This document shows, one piece after another, positions 11,671 through 20,870 of a stretch of 64,000 bases of DNA. The stretch is from Zygaena filipendulae (Eukaryota > Arthropoda > Insecta > Lepidoptera > Zygaenidae), in assembly GCA_907165275.2 (NCBI GenBank), contig OU015664.1, positions 11,898,690 through 11,962,689 on the forward strand, written 5' to 3'. Within the stretch, counting starts at the first letter, position 1. Each line of letters starts with the position of its first letter. Under the pieces are notes generated by a model. The model worked only from the letters and a program-made list of their open reading frames with translations, had not been told where the DNA came from and did not search any database. The position numbers were made by a program, and so were the translations under genes.

Positions 11671-13832
11671 GTTTTATAGGTAGCTTGTCGAAAATCAAAT
11701 AAATTTGTAAAAATAAATTGTAAATTGTAAATAGTGTATATAATTGTAAATACCGCAGCAAGCAATGTAAATAATATTTTTGCAAAATATTGCAGTCTAA
11801 AAACCTTGTGTAAACTAAGGTTCTGTTAAAAGTCAAGTTTTATGTAAAGTAGATAATGTAGAGTCAGTCTTAATAGTACAGTCAATCTATAATTTGGTCA
11901 ATATACTGATAAAATGTAAAAATAAAAAATATTTCGTCGATTTGTCTCTACAACTCTACATAGAGTCGCTCCGTATGCTTGGCTAGAAAGGTACCTACAA
12001 GCAGTCTACACAGGAAAAAGTCACGTGTCTCTAGGGCCAACGGTTCCCGAGATATCTCAGTTTTAATTTTTCCAAGATGGCCGACAAAATGGCGGACAAT
12101 TTTTCTAAAAATCGTACCTCCGGCGCTAATGGGCCGATCCGGGCGAACGAGGGCTCAAATGAAAGGCCCCTTCGTGATCTACAAGATGACGTAGTCAGGA
12201 AGGGGGGCCCAAATTGAAATTTTGATATTAATTTTGAGTGCAGAAGGCGATAGTCCAAACGATGCCAAATAGAACAAAGGAAACCCCAAAGTCGTGTGAC
12301 ACCCCTGAGCCGAGCTATAAGAGTTTAAAGATTTTCAAAATGGCCGACAAAATGGCCGCCGCAAATTTAAACCGGCTGTAACTCCGGCGCCACTTGTCCG
12401 ACAGACGTGAACGAGGGCTCAAATGAAAGGCCCCCTCGTGCTCTACAAGATGGCGTAGTCAGGAAGGGGGGCCCAAATTGAAATTTTGATTTTAATTTTG
12501 AGTGCAGAAGGCGATAGTCCAAACGATGCTAAACAGAACAAAGAAAACCCCAAAGTCGTGTGACACCCCTGAGCCGAGCTATGCACGTTTGAAAATTTTC
12601 AAAATGGCCGACAAAATGGCCGCCGCAAACTTTGACAGGCTATAACTCTGGCGCCAGGCGGCCGACAAGGGCGCTCGAGGGCTCAAATGAAAGCCCCCTT
12701 CGAGATCTACAATGTGACGTAGTCAAAGAGGGGGGCCCAAATACGAAAAATTTGAACTACTTTTGAGTGCCCCACGTGACAGGCCCAACAACGCAGAGTG
12801 CAGCTGTGAAAACCCCAGGCTCGTAGGACACCTACAACGGGAGATATGAGGCTTTTAAAATTTCAAAATGGCCGCCAAGATGGCCGCCAAAAGTCCTAAC
12901 TTTCTTCCCGTTGGAGATAGACCCCCCGAGTTTGGGCTCGTTAGATAGGTACTGCTGCTGCCTATTCAATAGGCTAGGTACCAATAGCCGCAAAAGCACC
13001 CCCGAATTTTACAAGCACAAAAACACATAAAAATTTACAAAAACCTTAATATTTACAAATGTACACAGAAATTTCTTATTATTAACACAATATACAATTA
13101 AACTAAAGTGCCTTAACCTATGTACAGCAAAACCGGTGCTACAAGGTGTCTGGAACACTGAAAACACGATGACCTTGAGACTAAAAATGAAATAACTTCC
13201 TTGTTTTTTAATAAATTTTGCCGAAACTTGAAACGAATATAGGGTGCCAAAAGTACTAACTAACTATAAAATAAAAACTATATGTCATCGATCGCTACGA
13301 AAAGATAATCAATTTTGAAATTTTGAAAAGTTTGAAACCTTGTAACTCCGGTCTCCGGTCACCAATTTCGAAGGACGAAGCGTCGAATTGTCGGGCTCGT
13401 CGTCCTCTACCCGGCGGCACCGCCAAAAGCAGCCGCACACCTCCTCTTCGACGACCACGTGCCACGTGGTTTTCAGTTTTTCGTCTCCTGTGCTTCGCCC
13501 ATTCACCGGAAAAATCCGGTGAAGGTGCCAGGTGGTAGGCCTCAAAAAGGCCCACAAAACAGCACTTGAAAAAGTATGGGTCACCGATCACTTGAGCACA
13601 GCGTTTCACTTTTTGTGTTTCACTTTGAGGTTATTTTCGGGTTATCACTTGAAATCACAACTCAAACTTCGCGGATTTTCAAAATTTTTACACGCCCACA
13701 TAGGTCTCACCGAGACGCTTCTTTTGACGTATCACACGCGAAAATCGGAGCAACTTTGACCACTCAAATGGAATTTTTGCCGCGGAGCCACGTGTTTTCG
13801 TGACACTTTGGGGGGCGCTCCAAAGCGGACTG
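11671..13832 (-). promoter_or_regulatory. TRAS-1 5' UTR with internal tandem repeats
   Basis: About 2.16 kb upstream of ORF1 with no convincing frame; the minus-strand frame at 13295-13609 has no recognisable domain. It should contain the internal promoter, as in other non-LTR elements. The part nearest ORF1 is AT-rich, the middle holds 263-bp tandem repeats, and the distal part is unremarkable up to the telomeric junction at 13833. Confidence 0.65.
12049..12905 (-). repeat. Tandem repeats of about 263 bp with paired GCCAT motifs
   Basis: Three units start near 12049, 12311 and 12575, with a partial fourth near 12838. Each begins with a pair of ATGGC motifs on the plus strand (for example 12077 and 12089), which read GCCAT on the sense strand of TRAS-1. 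Downstream parts also repeat (gggctcaaatgaaag, ggggggcccaaat). Divergence between units shows the array is not very recent. Repeated 5' UTR units often carry promoter activity. Confidence 0.8.
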
Positions 13833-13876
13833 GGTTAGGTTAGGTTAGGTTAGGTTAGGTTAGGTTAGGTTAGGTT
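13833..13876 (+). repeat. Interstitial TTAGG tract
   Basis: About nine GGTTA units between the 5' end of TRAS-1 and the 5' end of SART-1, ending in GGTT directly before the first C of SART-1. Confidence 0.97.
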
Positions 13877-13965
13877 CCCCCTCACTCGGGTCCGCGCCTT
13901 GTCGTGGCGAGGGGGCTTAGTAGCGGCTGGATGCATCTTTCCCAGCCGTGAAGCTAAGCGGACCC
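13877..13965 (+). ncRNA. Candidate HDV-like ribozyme, SART-1 5' end
   Basis: P1 is CCCCCTC (13877-13883) with GAGGGGG (13909-13915). P2 is GGGTCCGC (13888-13895) with GCGGACCC (13958-13965). P3 is GCC (13896-13898) with GGC (13906-13908) around a 7-nt loop. P4 is CGGCTGG (13924-13930) with CCAGCCG (13942-13948). J4/2 is TGAAGCTAA, with C13954 as the likely catalytic cytosine. P2 runs directly into P3, and P3 directly into the 3' strand of P1, as in HDV. Cleavage before 13877 would give the exact element 5' end. Confidence 0.8.
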
Positions 13966-13974
13966 GCTAGCATA

Positions 13975-14085
13975 TCGTAATCCCGCTCTGAGTGTCGTGG
14001 TCATGTCTCGCGGCTCAGAGTGGGACCGAGGGTTCACCGTCAAAAGTGGACCGCGAGGAAGATAACCTCTATAAAAAATTACCCC
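13975..14085 (+). promoter_or_regulatory. Conserved structured 5' UTR module of ORF1-bearing SART units
   Basis: A hairpin CCCGCTCTGAG (13982-13992)/CTCAGAGTGGG (14014-14024) is followed by a second hairpin GGTTCAC (14031-14037)/GTGGACC (14046-14052). Then comes GAGGAAGATAACCTCTATAAA, ending in a TATAAAAAA stretch. The same order occurs in SART-2 and all four Gag-only units with changed but still paired stems. It is absent from the non-coding units. The role is unknown; translation or packaging are possible. Confidence 0.6.
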
Positions 14086-14188
14086 GGATCCCCCGCTTGT
14101 GGCGGTCGCCGGGGGGTTCGCCGGGGACGGAGGCCCGGATGCCAGGCCGTCACGGGGGGCATACCTCGAAAAAAATAGCAAAACAAAG

Positions 14189-16939
14189 ATGAAGCAAGCA
14201 CAAATGACAAGGACTACCCAGGAGGGTCCTAGTCGCGACGCGGCTGGGGAATCCCTTCCTGAACCCGCGGGTTCAGGCAGCCCCCATTCGTCTCTGGGGG
14301 GGGCATCTTTGTGCTCTGGGGGGGAGGGGAGGGGCGAGGGAGGACCGCCTCTAGAACCAAGGTCCTCCAAAACACGACAACCTTTGCAACTCACACCGGA
14401 CTTGACTTGGAGAGTAGAGGAGATAGAGGGGGAAATGAGGGGAGAAGCGGTGCTGCATGAACAGACTACGCAGAAGTTTCCTGCCGCGGAGCTGCCCTTG
14501 AGCCCTGAAAGACTGTCCTGGACAGAGGAAAGAATGGAGCTGTCCGAATACGCTCCCGACATCTCGGAGGGAGGGGGAGAGGACTTGGCGAACCAATCGT
14601 CTGGGCCCGATGACAGTGTGGTCGCCGCTTCTTCCCCATCATCGTCGACTATGGTTTTGCGGAGGAGCGAGGTGTTGCTGCCATCCGAACTGGACGACAC
14701 AATGTCGGCCGCGTCCACGGCCGGCGCAGCGTCAGCTGGTGGGAAGAGGAAGCGCCATGAGCTGGAGGACTCGAGTGATATGTCCTCTGGAGATTTCATT
14801 GGCGCACCCCTTCCCAGGAGAAAAAAGAAATCTTCTCCACGGGCCGCACGAGGGGGGCGGCGCCCTGCGGCTACCGGCCGGACTGCATCCTCGTTAAGGG
14901 AACAAGATGCCCTAAGTGCTGGCGTTCTGGGACTCAACGCGGCTCAGCGGGTGCCCGTCGTACGCATCGAGAGGATGAACTTAGAGCGGGCACGAGCGAA
15001 GCTTCCCAGCCGCTCGAATGCTTCCCGGCCGGACGCTGCTCTCGGGGACGAACGTGGACAGGGGCGCTCGTCTTCCACTGGCCACACTATCGGCCCAGCC
15101 AGTGTCGGGCATAGAAGATGTACATCCAACCCAGAGGATCTGGACCTCCTCGAGCTGGTGGGCCCCCTGGACCCTCGGAACCTGGCGGAGCGTGTCCTCA
15201 GAGCGGGAGTTGGGTCTCGTTCGGGAGTTGGCTCGATCTCCGCTAATGATGAAACGGCGAATGAGTTGCGCGACAATATCTTCAGAGACACGGAGATCGT
15301 CTGTAGCGTCGCTGCCAAATCCAGTAATTTGAAGGGTACCTTTATTCGTGCCCTAAAGGAGGCGGCGGCGCGAATCGAAGACAGGACCAAGGCTCTTACT
15401 GGCCGCTCCGTGTCTACTGAAACGGCCAAGCTAATAGCGGAGAATACGCGCCTCCGTGCCGAGGTGGAGGATCTTCGAAAGGAGATGATTTCCCTCCGCG
15501 CGGAGGTCGCCGGCACCCGGCACGCTCCACAGGCCGTCCCGGTGAGGCCGGAGGGAGATGTTCGGGCGCAGCCCCTCAACAAGGAAATCATGCAGGCCAT
15601 CGCCAACATGGTGGATGCAAAACTTGATGGGAGGCTGCTCCCGGACAGACCCCGCCCGCCTTTGCGGCACGAGAGTCGACTGCCCGAGAGAACTGCACTG
15701 GAGCTTGGTCCAGGCCCCTCCCAGTCGCCGACAGCTTCTGTGGTTGCTGTGACGGGATCGCCAGCGCCCCTAGTCTTGCCTGCTCGTGCGACCCCGGAGG
15801 TCACCACTGAGGGGCGGCCAGCAAGAGGCGCCATGAAGGAGAAGCCAAGAAGAAAACGTAGGAGAAAGAAGAAAAAAAAGAAAGCGGCTGGCGAGCCCGA
15901 TGCAGCAACTCGCCCCAGGCCCGGGCCATGCCCCCCACCTCTGGTTCCTGCGTCGAAAGAGCCCACTTGGTCGGAGGTAGTGGGGAGACGCAGAAGGATG
16001 GAGCGAGGCAGGGACCCCCAAACCAAAACACCGGTTGGGGTGCGGGCTGCTGGGAGATTAGTGCCTGGAACACAGGGCAGAGTGACGATGGTACCTGGGG
16101 CATCAGCACCGCGCGTAAAGTTGCGCCCTCCTCGCTCCTCAGCTGTAGTTTTAATGCTGCAGCCCGAAGCTGAGGAGCGCGGTCGTAGCTATGCCGAGAT
16201 TCTCACCGAGGCCAGGACCAAAATAAAATTGTCCGACCTCGGTATTACCGGCATAGCGATTAGGAAGGCTGTCACTGGAGCGCGGATCATCGAGGTGCCT
16301 GGGGCGACCAGCGGAGACAAGGCTGATGCACTCGCTGCCGAACTACGCAGAGTTCTCCCCGAGCAAGATGTCCGGGTCACCAGACCGATGAAAAGCGCGG
16401 AATTGCGCATTGCCGGTCTGGATGATTCCGTGACTGCCGGGGATGTGGCTGCCGCGGTCGCCCTAAAGGGCCAATGTCCGGAGTCTGCCATCTCTGTCGG
16501 AGGAATACGACAGACTCCCTACGGAACGGGCACTGTCTGGGTTAAGTGTCCAGTCTTGGCTGCCAGAACACTGGCAAATGAAGGGCGCCTTCTTGTGGGC
16601 TGGGTGGTGGCACGGGTCACTCTTCTGGATCCGAGGCCCCTTCGGTGCTACCGCTGCCTGCACAACGGGCATGTGGGGCGAATTTGCACCGAAGGAACAG
16701 ATAGGAGTGGCCTGTGCTACCGCTGTGGCGAGCCAGGTCACGTGGCGGTTAATTGTTCCGCTCAGCCTCGGTGCCCTCTGTGCGCTGAGGCGGGTAAACC
16801 GGCGGGACATAGATTGGGGGCGAAGTCCTGCTCCGCCCCCAAAAAGTGGACGAATACGCGCCTACAGGCGGCCGCTAGGATCCCGGCCGCTGGTGCTACC
16901 CAAATTGCTGGGACTGAGGAGGCGATGGCAACCACGTAA
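14189..16939 (+). CDS. SART-1 ORF1: Gag-like RNA-binding protein
   Basis: 916 residues from the ATG at 14189, whose position is conserved in Gag-1, Gag-2, Gag-3 and Gag-4. The same frame extends upstream only to a GTG at 14099. Visible parts are an acidic Ser/Glu-rich N-terminal half, a basic KRKRH cluster (about 187) that may be a nuclear signal, a heptad-rich coiled coil (about 408-442), a Lys/Arg-rich linker, and a conserved region (about 645-815) that may fold as RNA-recognition-type domains. Three zinc knuckles follow at C820-C833, C843-C856 and C862-C881. Known SART ORF1 proteins bind RNA and go to telomeres. The stop overlaps the ORF2 start as TAATG. Confidence 0.9.
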   Translation: MKQAQMTRTTQEGPSRDAAGESLPEPAGSGSPHSSLGGASLCSGGEGRGEGGPPLEPRSSKTRQPLQLTPDLTWRVEEIEGEMRGEAVLHEQTTQKFPAAELPLSPERLSWTEERMELSEYAPDISEGGGEDLANQSSGPDDSVVAASSPSSSTMVLRRSEVLLPSELDDTMSAASTAGAASAGGKRKRHELEDSSDMSSGDFIGAPLPRRKKKSSPRAARGGRRPAATGRTASSLREQDALSAGVLGLNAAQRVPVVRIERMNLERARAKLPSRSNASRPDAALGDERGQGRSSSTGHTIGPASVGHRRCTSNPEDLDLLELVGPLDPRNLAERVLRAGVGSRSGVGSISANDETANELRDNIFRDTEIVCSVAAKSSNLKGTFIRALKEAAARIEDRTKALTGRSVSTETAKLIAENTRLRAEVEDLRKEMISLRAEVAGTRHAPQAVPVRPEGDVRAQPLNKEIMQAIANMVDAKLDGRLLPDRPRPPLRHESRLPERTALELGPGPSQSPTASVVAVTGSPAPLVLPARATPEVTTEGRPARGAMKEKPRRKRRRKKKKKKAAGEPDAATRPRPGPCPPPLVPASKEPTWSEVVGRRRRMERGRDPQTKTPVGVRAAGRLVPGTQGRVTMVPGASAPRVKLRPPRSSAVVLMLQPEAEERGRSYAEILTEARTKIKLSDLGITGIAIRKAVTGARIIEVPGATSGDKADALAAELRRVLPEQDVRVTRPMKSAELRIAGLDDSVTAGDVAAAVALKGQCPESAISVGGIRQTPYGTGTVWVKCPVLAARTLANEGRLLVGWVVARVTLLDPRPLRCYRCLHNGHVGRICTEGTDRSGLCYRCGEPGHVAVNCSAQPRCPLCAEAGKPAGHRLGAKSCSAPKKWTNTRLQAAARIPAAGATQIAGTEEAMATT

Positions 16940-19900
16940 TGGAAATAAGTCCCCATCGTCTCCTACAGGCGAACCTAAACCACTGCGTCGCAGCCCAGGA
17001 TCTCTTCTTGCAGACTGTGGCGCAGTGGTCCATTGATGTGGCCGTTGCCGCGGAGCCCTACTTTGTGCCTCCAAAAGACAATTGGTTTGGGGACACACAT
17101 GGCTCCGTGGCAGTTATCACTGGGGTTAGGAATTCCCTCTCCTTTTCTCTCTTAGAGAAAGGAGAGGGTTACGTAGCGGTAAAATCTGGGGAAACCGTGA
17201 TGATCGGGGTGTACTTCTCTCCCAACAGATGTCTCGCCGACTTCGAGGCGCTCCTGGACCGGGTGGCGGGCGTTAAAAGGCGCTCACTATCTCGATCAGT
17301 GCTTGTCCTGGGTGACCTCAACGCGAAATCTATGGCGTGGGGTTGTCCCAGGACTGACGCGCGCGGCGAGACCTTGGAAGAGTGGGCGGTCTCAGTGGGC
17401 CTCGATATTTTGAATCGAGGCTCAGTTAACACCTGCGTGCGTCAGCAGGGGGGGTCCATCGTGGATGTCTCGTTCGCTTCCCCTGCTGTCGCACAAAATG
17501 TTCGGGACTGGAGGGTGGTGGCAGGGGTTGAGACACTCTCAGACCATCTGTACATAAGGTTTGATGTCTCCCCCCCATCCAGAGTCCCGAACCTGAGCCG
17601 CCCCGGGAGGTACGCCCCGACATTCCCGAGATGGGCGTCGAAGCGTCTCGATAGAGACGTGCTGATGGAGGCTTCCATCGTCAAGGCTTGGCTAGACCAT
17701 CCAGCCAAGCCTGTGGAGGTCGAGGAAGAATCGGACTGGTTCCGGAGGGCAATGACGCAAATCTGCGATGCGGCTATGCCCCGGGCCAGACCTCGGCCCT
17801 CCAATCGTCAGGTGTACTGGTGGTCAGAGGAGATTGCCACCTTACGCGCTGAGTGTGTGGCAGCCAGACGCCAGTACACCAGGAGCCGCAGAAGAGGGCT
17901 CCGTGACGAGACGATGGAAGCCCAGCTGTATGAGGCCTATCGCGAGGCGAGGAAGGCACTACGGCTGGCCATCAGCAAGGCCAAGGCTTCCGCTAAGGAG
18001 GAGTTCCTGGAGACTCTGAACCAAGATCCGTGGGGGCGCCCGTACAAAGCAGTGCGGGGCAAACTTCGCACTGCGGCGCCCCCACTCACACAGAGTCTCC
18101 AGCCCCAATTTCTGGAGGGGGTTGTGTCTGTGCTATTTCCAGACACCGAAGAGCACTCCCCCCCAGTTATGGCTCCCCCTCACTTTGAAGAAGAGGGAGA
18201 GCCCGATGTTGGGGCTCAGGAAGTAACACCAGCGGAAACACGCGCGGCCATCTTGAAGATGCGAGGCAGAACAACTGCCCCGGGACCTGACGGGATCCCT
18301 GGCCGCGCGTGGGTCTTGGCCTACGACGCCCTTGGGGACCGACTGGGCAGGCTCTTTACTGCCTGCTTAGAGTCGGGGCGGTTTCCCCGCCAATGGAAGT
18401 CGGGCAGACTCGTCCTTCTGAGAAAAGAAGGGCGCCCCGCGGAATCTCCCTCCGCATACCGCCCAATAGTGTTGCTGGATGAGGCGGCGAAACTCTTCGA
18501 AAGGGTCGTTGCTCGCCGCCTCATCGAGCACCTGCATCAGGTAGGACCCGACCTGGCCGAGAGTCAGTATGGGTTCCGAGAGGGTCGCTCAACGATAGAC
18601 GCAATCAAGCGCGTCAAGGCCCTCTCGGACGAAACGACGTCCCGGGGCGGGGTCACCCTGGCGGTATCTTTGGATATCGCCAACGCTTTCAACTCCCTGC
18701 CCTGGAGCTGCATTAGGGAGGCACTGCGGTTCCATCGGGTGCCTCCCTATTTGAGGCGGATTCTCGGGTCCTACCTAAGTGAAAGGTGCATCATCTATTT
18801 GGGACGGGGAGGAGTAACACTTCGGAGGGAGATGAAATGCGGTGTTCCACAGGGGTCTGTCTTGGGACCACTCCTGTGGAACATCGGATATGATTGGGTG
18901 TTGCGGGGCGCTTTCCTCCCGGGCCTCAATATCATCTGCTATGCGGATGATACCCTGGTGCTGGCCCGGGAGAAAGACTTTAGGGAGTCTGCCCGACTTG
19001 CCACGGCAGGGGTGGCAATGGTCGTCGGCAAAATCCGACAGCTGGGACTCAGGGTGGCCTTGGGAAAGTCCGAGGCCCTCTACTTTCATGGACCTCGGAT
19101 GCGTCCCCCCCCTGAGTCCCACATAGTTGTCGGCGGTGTCCGCATCGAGGTCGGGTCCTCGATGAAATATCTCGGACTCGTCCTCGATAGCCGATGGGAC
19201 TTTCGGGAACATTTCCGCCGCCTGGCCCCCAAACTAATTAAGGCAGCGGCCGCTTTTAACTGGCTGCTGCCTAATCTTGGGGGGCCTAACGTTGGATGCC
19301 GCCGCCTATATCTGGGGGTGGTGCGGTCGATGGCCCTGTATGGTGCCCCAGTGTGGGCCGGCGCCCTGACGGCCCGGAGTGAGAGGCTGATGAGAAGACC
19401 ACAGAGAGCCATGGCCGTCAGGGTCGTCCGTGGGTATCGCACCATCTCCTTCGAGGCGGCGTGCGTACTGGCGGGGTCTCCCCCTTGGGACTTAGAGGCC
19501 GACCTCCTTGCGTCACTTTACGAGTGGCGCACCGAGCAGTGCCTCCAGGGGGAGCCTCCCCCGCCAGCGGCGGTGGAAAGGCGAAGGTCCCATCTTCGAC
19601 GGTCCCTCCTCGACAAATGGGAGGAGAGACTGGCTCACCCATCTGCCGGTCTCAGGACCGTCGAAGCTGTCCGTCCTGTCCTTAAGCAGTGGACGGACAG
19701 ACGGCAGGGCATCGTTACCTTCCGGCTGGCGCAGATGCTTTCCGGTCACGGTTGCTTCGGGAAGTATCTGTGCCGGATAGCCGGAAGGGAGCCGACGACC
19801 AGGTGTCACCACTGTGTGGGCTGCGACGAGGACACGGCGCAGCATACACTGGAGGAATGCTCGGCGTGGTCTGAGCAGCGCCGTGTCCTCGTCGCGGCGA

Positions 19901-20109
19901 TCGGAGGCGACCTCTCGCTGCCTGCGGTAGTCTCTGCCATGGTAGGCAGCGAGATCGCGTGGGCGGCGGTCCTCTCCTTCTGCGAGGACGTCATGTCGCA
20001 GAAGGAGAGCGCGGAACGGGAACGGGAGCAGTCGCCATCCGCCCCTCCCAACCGCCAGCCCAGAAGGGGGCGCAGGAGGCGGGCTGAAGTGCACCTCCTG
20101 CCGCCCTAG
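16939..20109 (+). CDS. SART-1 ORF2: endonuclease and reverse transcriptase
   Basis: 1056 residues. The AP-like endonuclease motifs are N12, E39, D126/N128 (GDLNAKS) and D202/H203 (SDH). The reverse transcriptase has D579 (SLDIANAF), the GVPQGSVLGP segment, and YADD with D670 and D671. A CX2CX9HX4C finger lies at 956-974, followed by an Arg-rich tail. There is no RNase H. The start is taken from the TAATG overlap (stop 16937-16939, ATG 16939-16941), which in SART1 is known to support termination-reinitiation. The protein should nick TTAGG between T and A and prime cDNA from there, matching the GGTT/poly(A)-GG junctions. Confidence 0.93.
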   Translation: MEISPHRLLQANLNHCVAAQDLFLQTVAQWSIDVAVAAEPYFVPPKDNWFGDTHGSVAVITGVRNSLSFSLLEKGEGYVAVKSGETVMIGVYFSPNRCLADFEALLDRVAGVKRRSLSRSVLVLGDLNAKSMAWGCPRTDARGETLEEWAVSVGLDILNRGSVNTCVRQQGGSIVDVSFASPAVAQNVRDWRVVAGVETLSDHLYIRFDVSPPSRVPNLSRPGRYAPTFPRWASKRLDRDVLMEASIVKAWLDHPAKPVEVEEESDWFRRAMTQICDAAMPRARPRPSNRQVYWWSEEIATLRAECVAARRQYTRSRRRGLRDETMEAQLYEAYREARKALRLAISKAKASAKEEFLETLNQDPWGRPYKAVRGKLRTAAPPLTQSLQPQFLEGVVSVLFPDTEEHSPPVMAPPHFEEEGEPDVGAQEVTPAETRAAILKMRGRTTAPGPDGIPGRAWVLAYDALGDRLGRLFTACLESGRFPRQWKSGRLVLLRKEGRPAESPSAYRPIVLLDEAAKLFERVVARRLIEHLHQVGPDLAESQYGFREGRSTIDAIKRVKALSDETTSRGGVTLAVSLDIANAFNSLPWSCIREALRFHRVPPYLRRILGSYLSERCIIYLGRGGVTLRREMKCGVPQGSVLGPLLWNIGYDWVLRGAFLPGLNIICYADDTLVLAREKDFRESARLATAGVAMVVGKIRQLGLRVALGKSEALYFHGPRMRPPPESHIVVGGVRIEVGSSMKYLGLVLDSRWDFREHFRRLAPKLIKAAAAFNWLLPNLGGPNVGCRRLYLGVVRSMALYGAPVWAGALTARSERLMRRPQRAMAVRVVRGYRTISFEAACVLAGSPPWDLEADLLASLYEWRTEQCLQGEPPPPAAVERRRSHLRRSLLDKWEERLAHPSAGLRTVEAVRPVLKQWTDRRQGIVTFRLAQMLSGHGCFGKYLCRIAGREPTTRCHHCVGCDEDTAQHTLEECSAWSEQRRVLVAAIGGDLSLPAVVSAMVGSEIAWAAVLSFCEDVMSQKESAEREREQSPSAPPNRQPRRGRRRRAEVHLLPP

Positions 20110-20383
20110 GGGAAGACGCCCGCTCCGAGTGTCCTCTGTACATAAGAGGGCATAGCGGAGCGCGGTACTAGCTCTCTCCCCTTACCCTCGATGTCTCTGA
20201 GGGTATCCCACGGGATTCTGGGTGCCCTCTAAGAGAGACCCGAGGAGGAAGGCGCACCTGGTGTTCCAGTGCGCCTTCAACGCGAGAAGGTCGCCTCCGT
20301 CGGAGGCTCGTCGCTGGCGGGGAAGTGGATATGTTAACTACAGTTACCACAACCCCGCCTCTATTGCGACTGAGTAGGAACAC

Positions 20384-20478
20384 CGTGGAGTTTTAGCCGG
20401 TCGGAGCCCGGCATAACCACCGCGCCAATCCCGAGGTGCGGTGGTATGCGACGTCCTTTCTAATAGCATTTCTCCACG
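20384..20478 (+). promoter_or_regulatory. SART-1 3'-terminal RNA fold
   Basis: A closing stem CGTGGAG (20384-20390)/CTCCACG (20472-20478) encloses TTTTAG, hairpin GCCGG/CCGGC (20396-20400/20408-20412) and hairpin ACCACCGC (20416-20423)/GCGGTGGT (20438-20445). Poly(A) follows after two nt. SART1 retrotransposition is known to depend on 3' UTR structure read by ORF2. The same layout recurs in the other plus-strand units. Confidence 0.75.
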
Positions 20479-20498
20479 TAAAAAAAAAAAAAAAAAAA

Positions 20499-20512
20499 GG
20501 TTAGGTTAGGTT
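20499..20512 (+). repeat. Interstitial TTAGG tract
   Basis: Just GGTTAGGTTAGGTT between the SART-1 poly(A) and the run of C at the start of Gag-1. Confidence 0.97.
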
Positions 20513-20870
20513 CCCCCCCGTGGACCTGCCCGGTTCTGTCCGGGTGGGCGGAGAGACAACTCCGACACGGCGCGTCCCCAGGTGGCGGATAGGGGAAAGC
20601 CCGCGATATCTAGTCAATGCCTCCGGGCATTGGCTAGGTATGGTGGGTAGGAGCTTTGCTCCCGCGGACCAAACATACATATCGTAATCCCGCCTCGCGG
20701 CGGGACCGAGGGCCCATTCTTATGGGCTGCGAGGAAGAAAACCTCTATAAAAAATTACCCCAAATCCCAAGCTCTGTCGGTCGGTGAAGGGATGAATGGC
20801 CGGGGGGTGCGGCCCGGTCGCTAGGCTGGCAAGGGGGGGCATACCTCCTTCCCAAAACAATAGCCAAGCC

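Larger units (their letters stand above)
5878..13832 (-). mobile_element. TRAS-1: full-length TRAS-type telomeric retrotransposon
   Basis: A 7.95-kb minus-strand element. It runs from a 5' UTR of about 2.2 kb (13832-11671) through ORF1 (11670-10192) and ORF2 (10190-6513) to an AT-rich 3' UTR and a 22-nt poly(A), seen as T at 5878-5899. The poly(A) joins CC of the CCTAA strand and the 5' end joins CCTAACC, the orientation known for TRAS and opposite to SART. Both frames are open with all catalytic motifs, so the copy could be active. Its 3' end meets the 3' end of NA-1 with only GG between. Confidence 0.88.
13877..20498 (+). mobile_element. SART-1: full-length SART-type telomeric retrotransposon
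   Basis: A 6.6-kb plus-strand element: 5' UTR (13877-14188), ORF1, overlapping ORF2, 3' UTR (20110-20479) and a 19-nt poly(A) at 20480-20498. It sits between ...TTAGGTT and GGTTAGG, the site and orientation known for SART. Both frames are intact. The proteins encoded by SART-2 are identical, and all landmarks differ by a constant 10,578 nt, so the two copies separated very recently. Confidence 0.9.

Noticed and set aside
13295..13609. 104-codon minus-strand frame in the TRAS-1 5' UTR
   Set aside because: No similarity to known ORF1 or other proteins that I can see; length is within chance expectation.
14099..14188. N-terminal extension of SART-1 ORF1 from 14099
   Set aside because: The codon is GTG, and homologous units start at the ATG aligned with 14189; the extension belongs to the 5' UTR.
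13954..16026. Long minus-strand frames opposite SART ORF1 (for example 13954-14937 and 14944-16026, repeated in SART-2)
   Set aside because: They are shadows of a GC-rich coding strand with no domain of their own; copies are identical only because the elements are identical.
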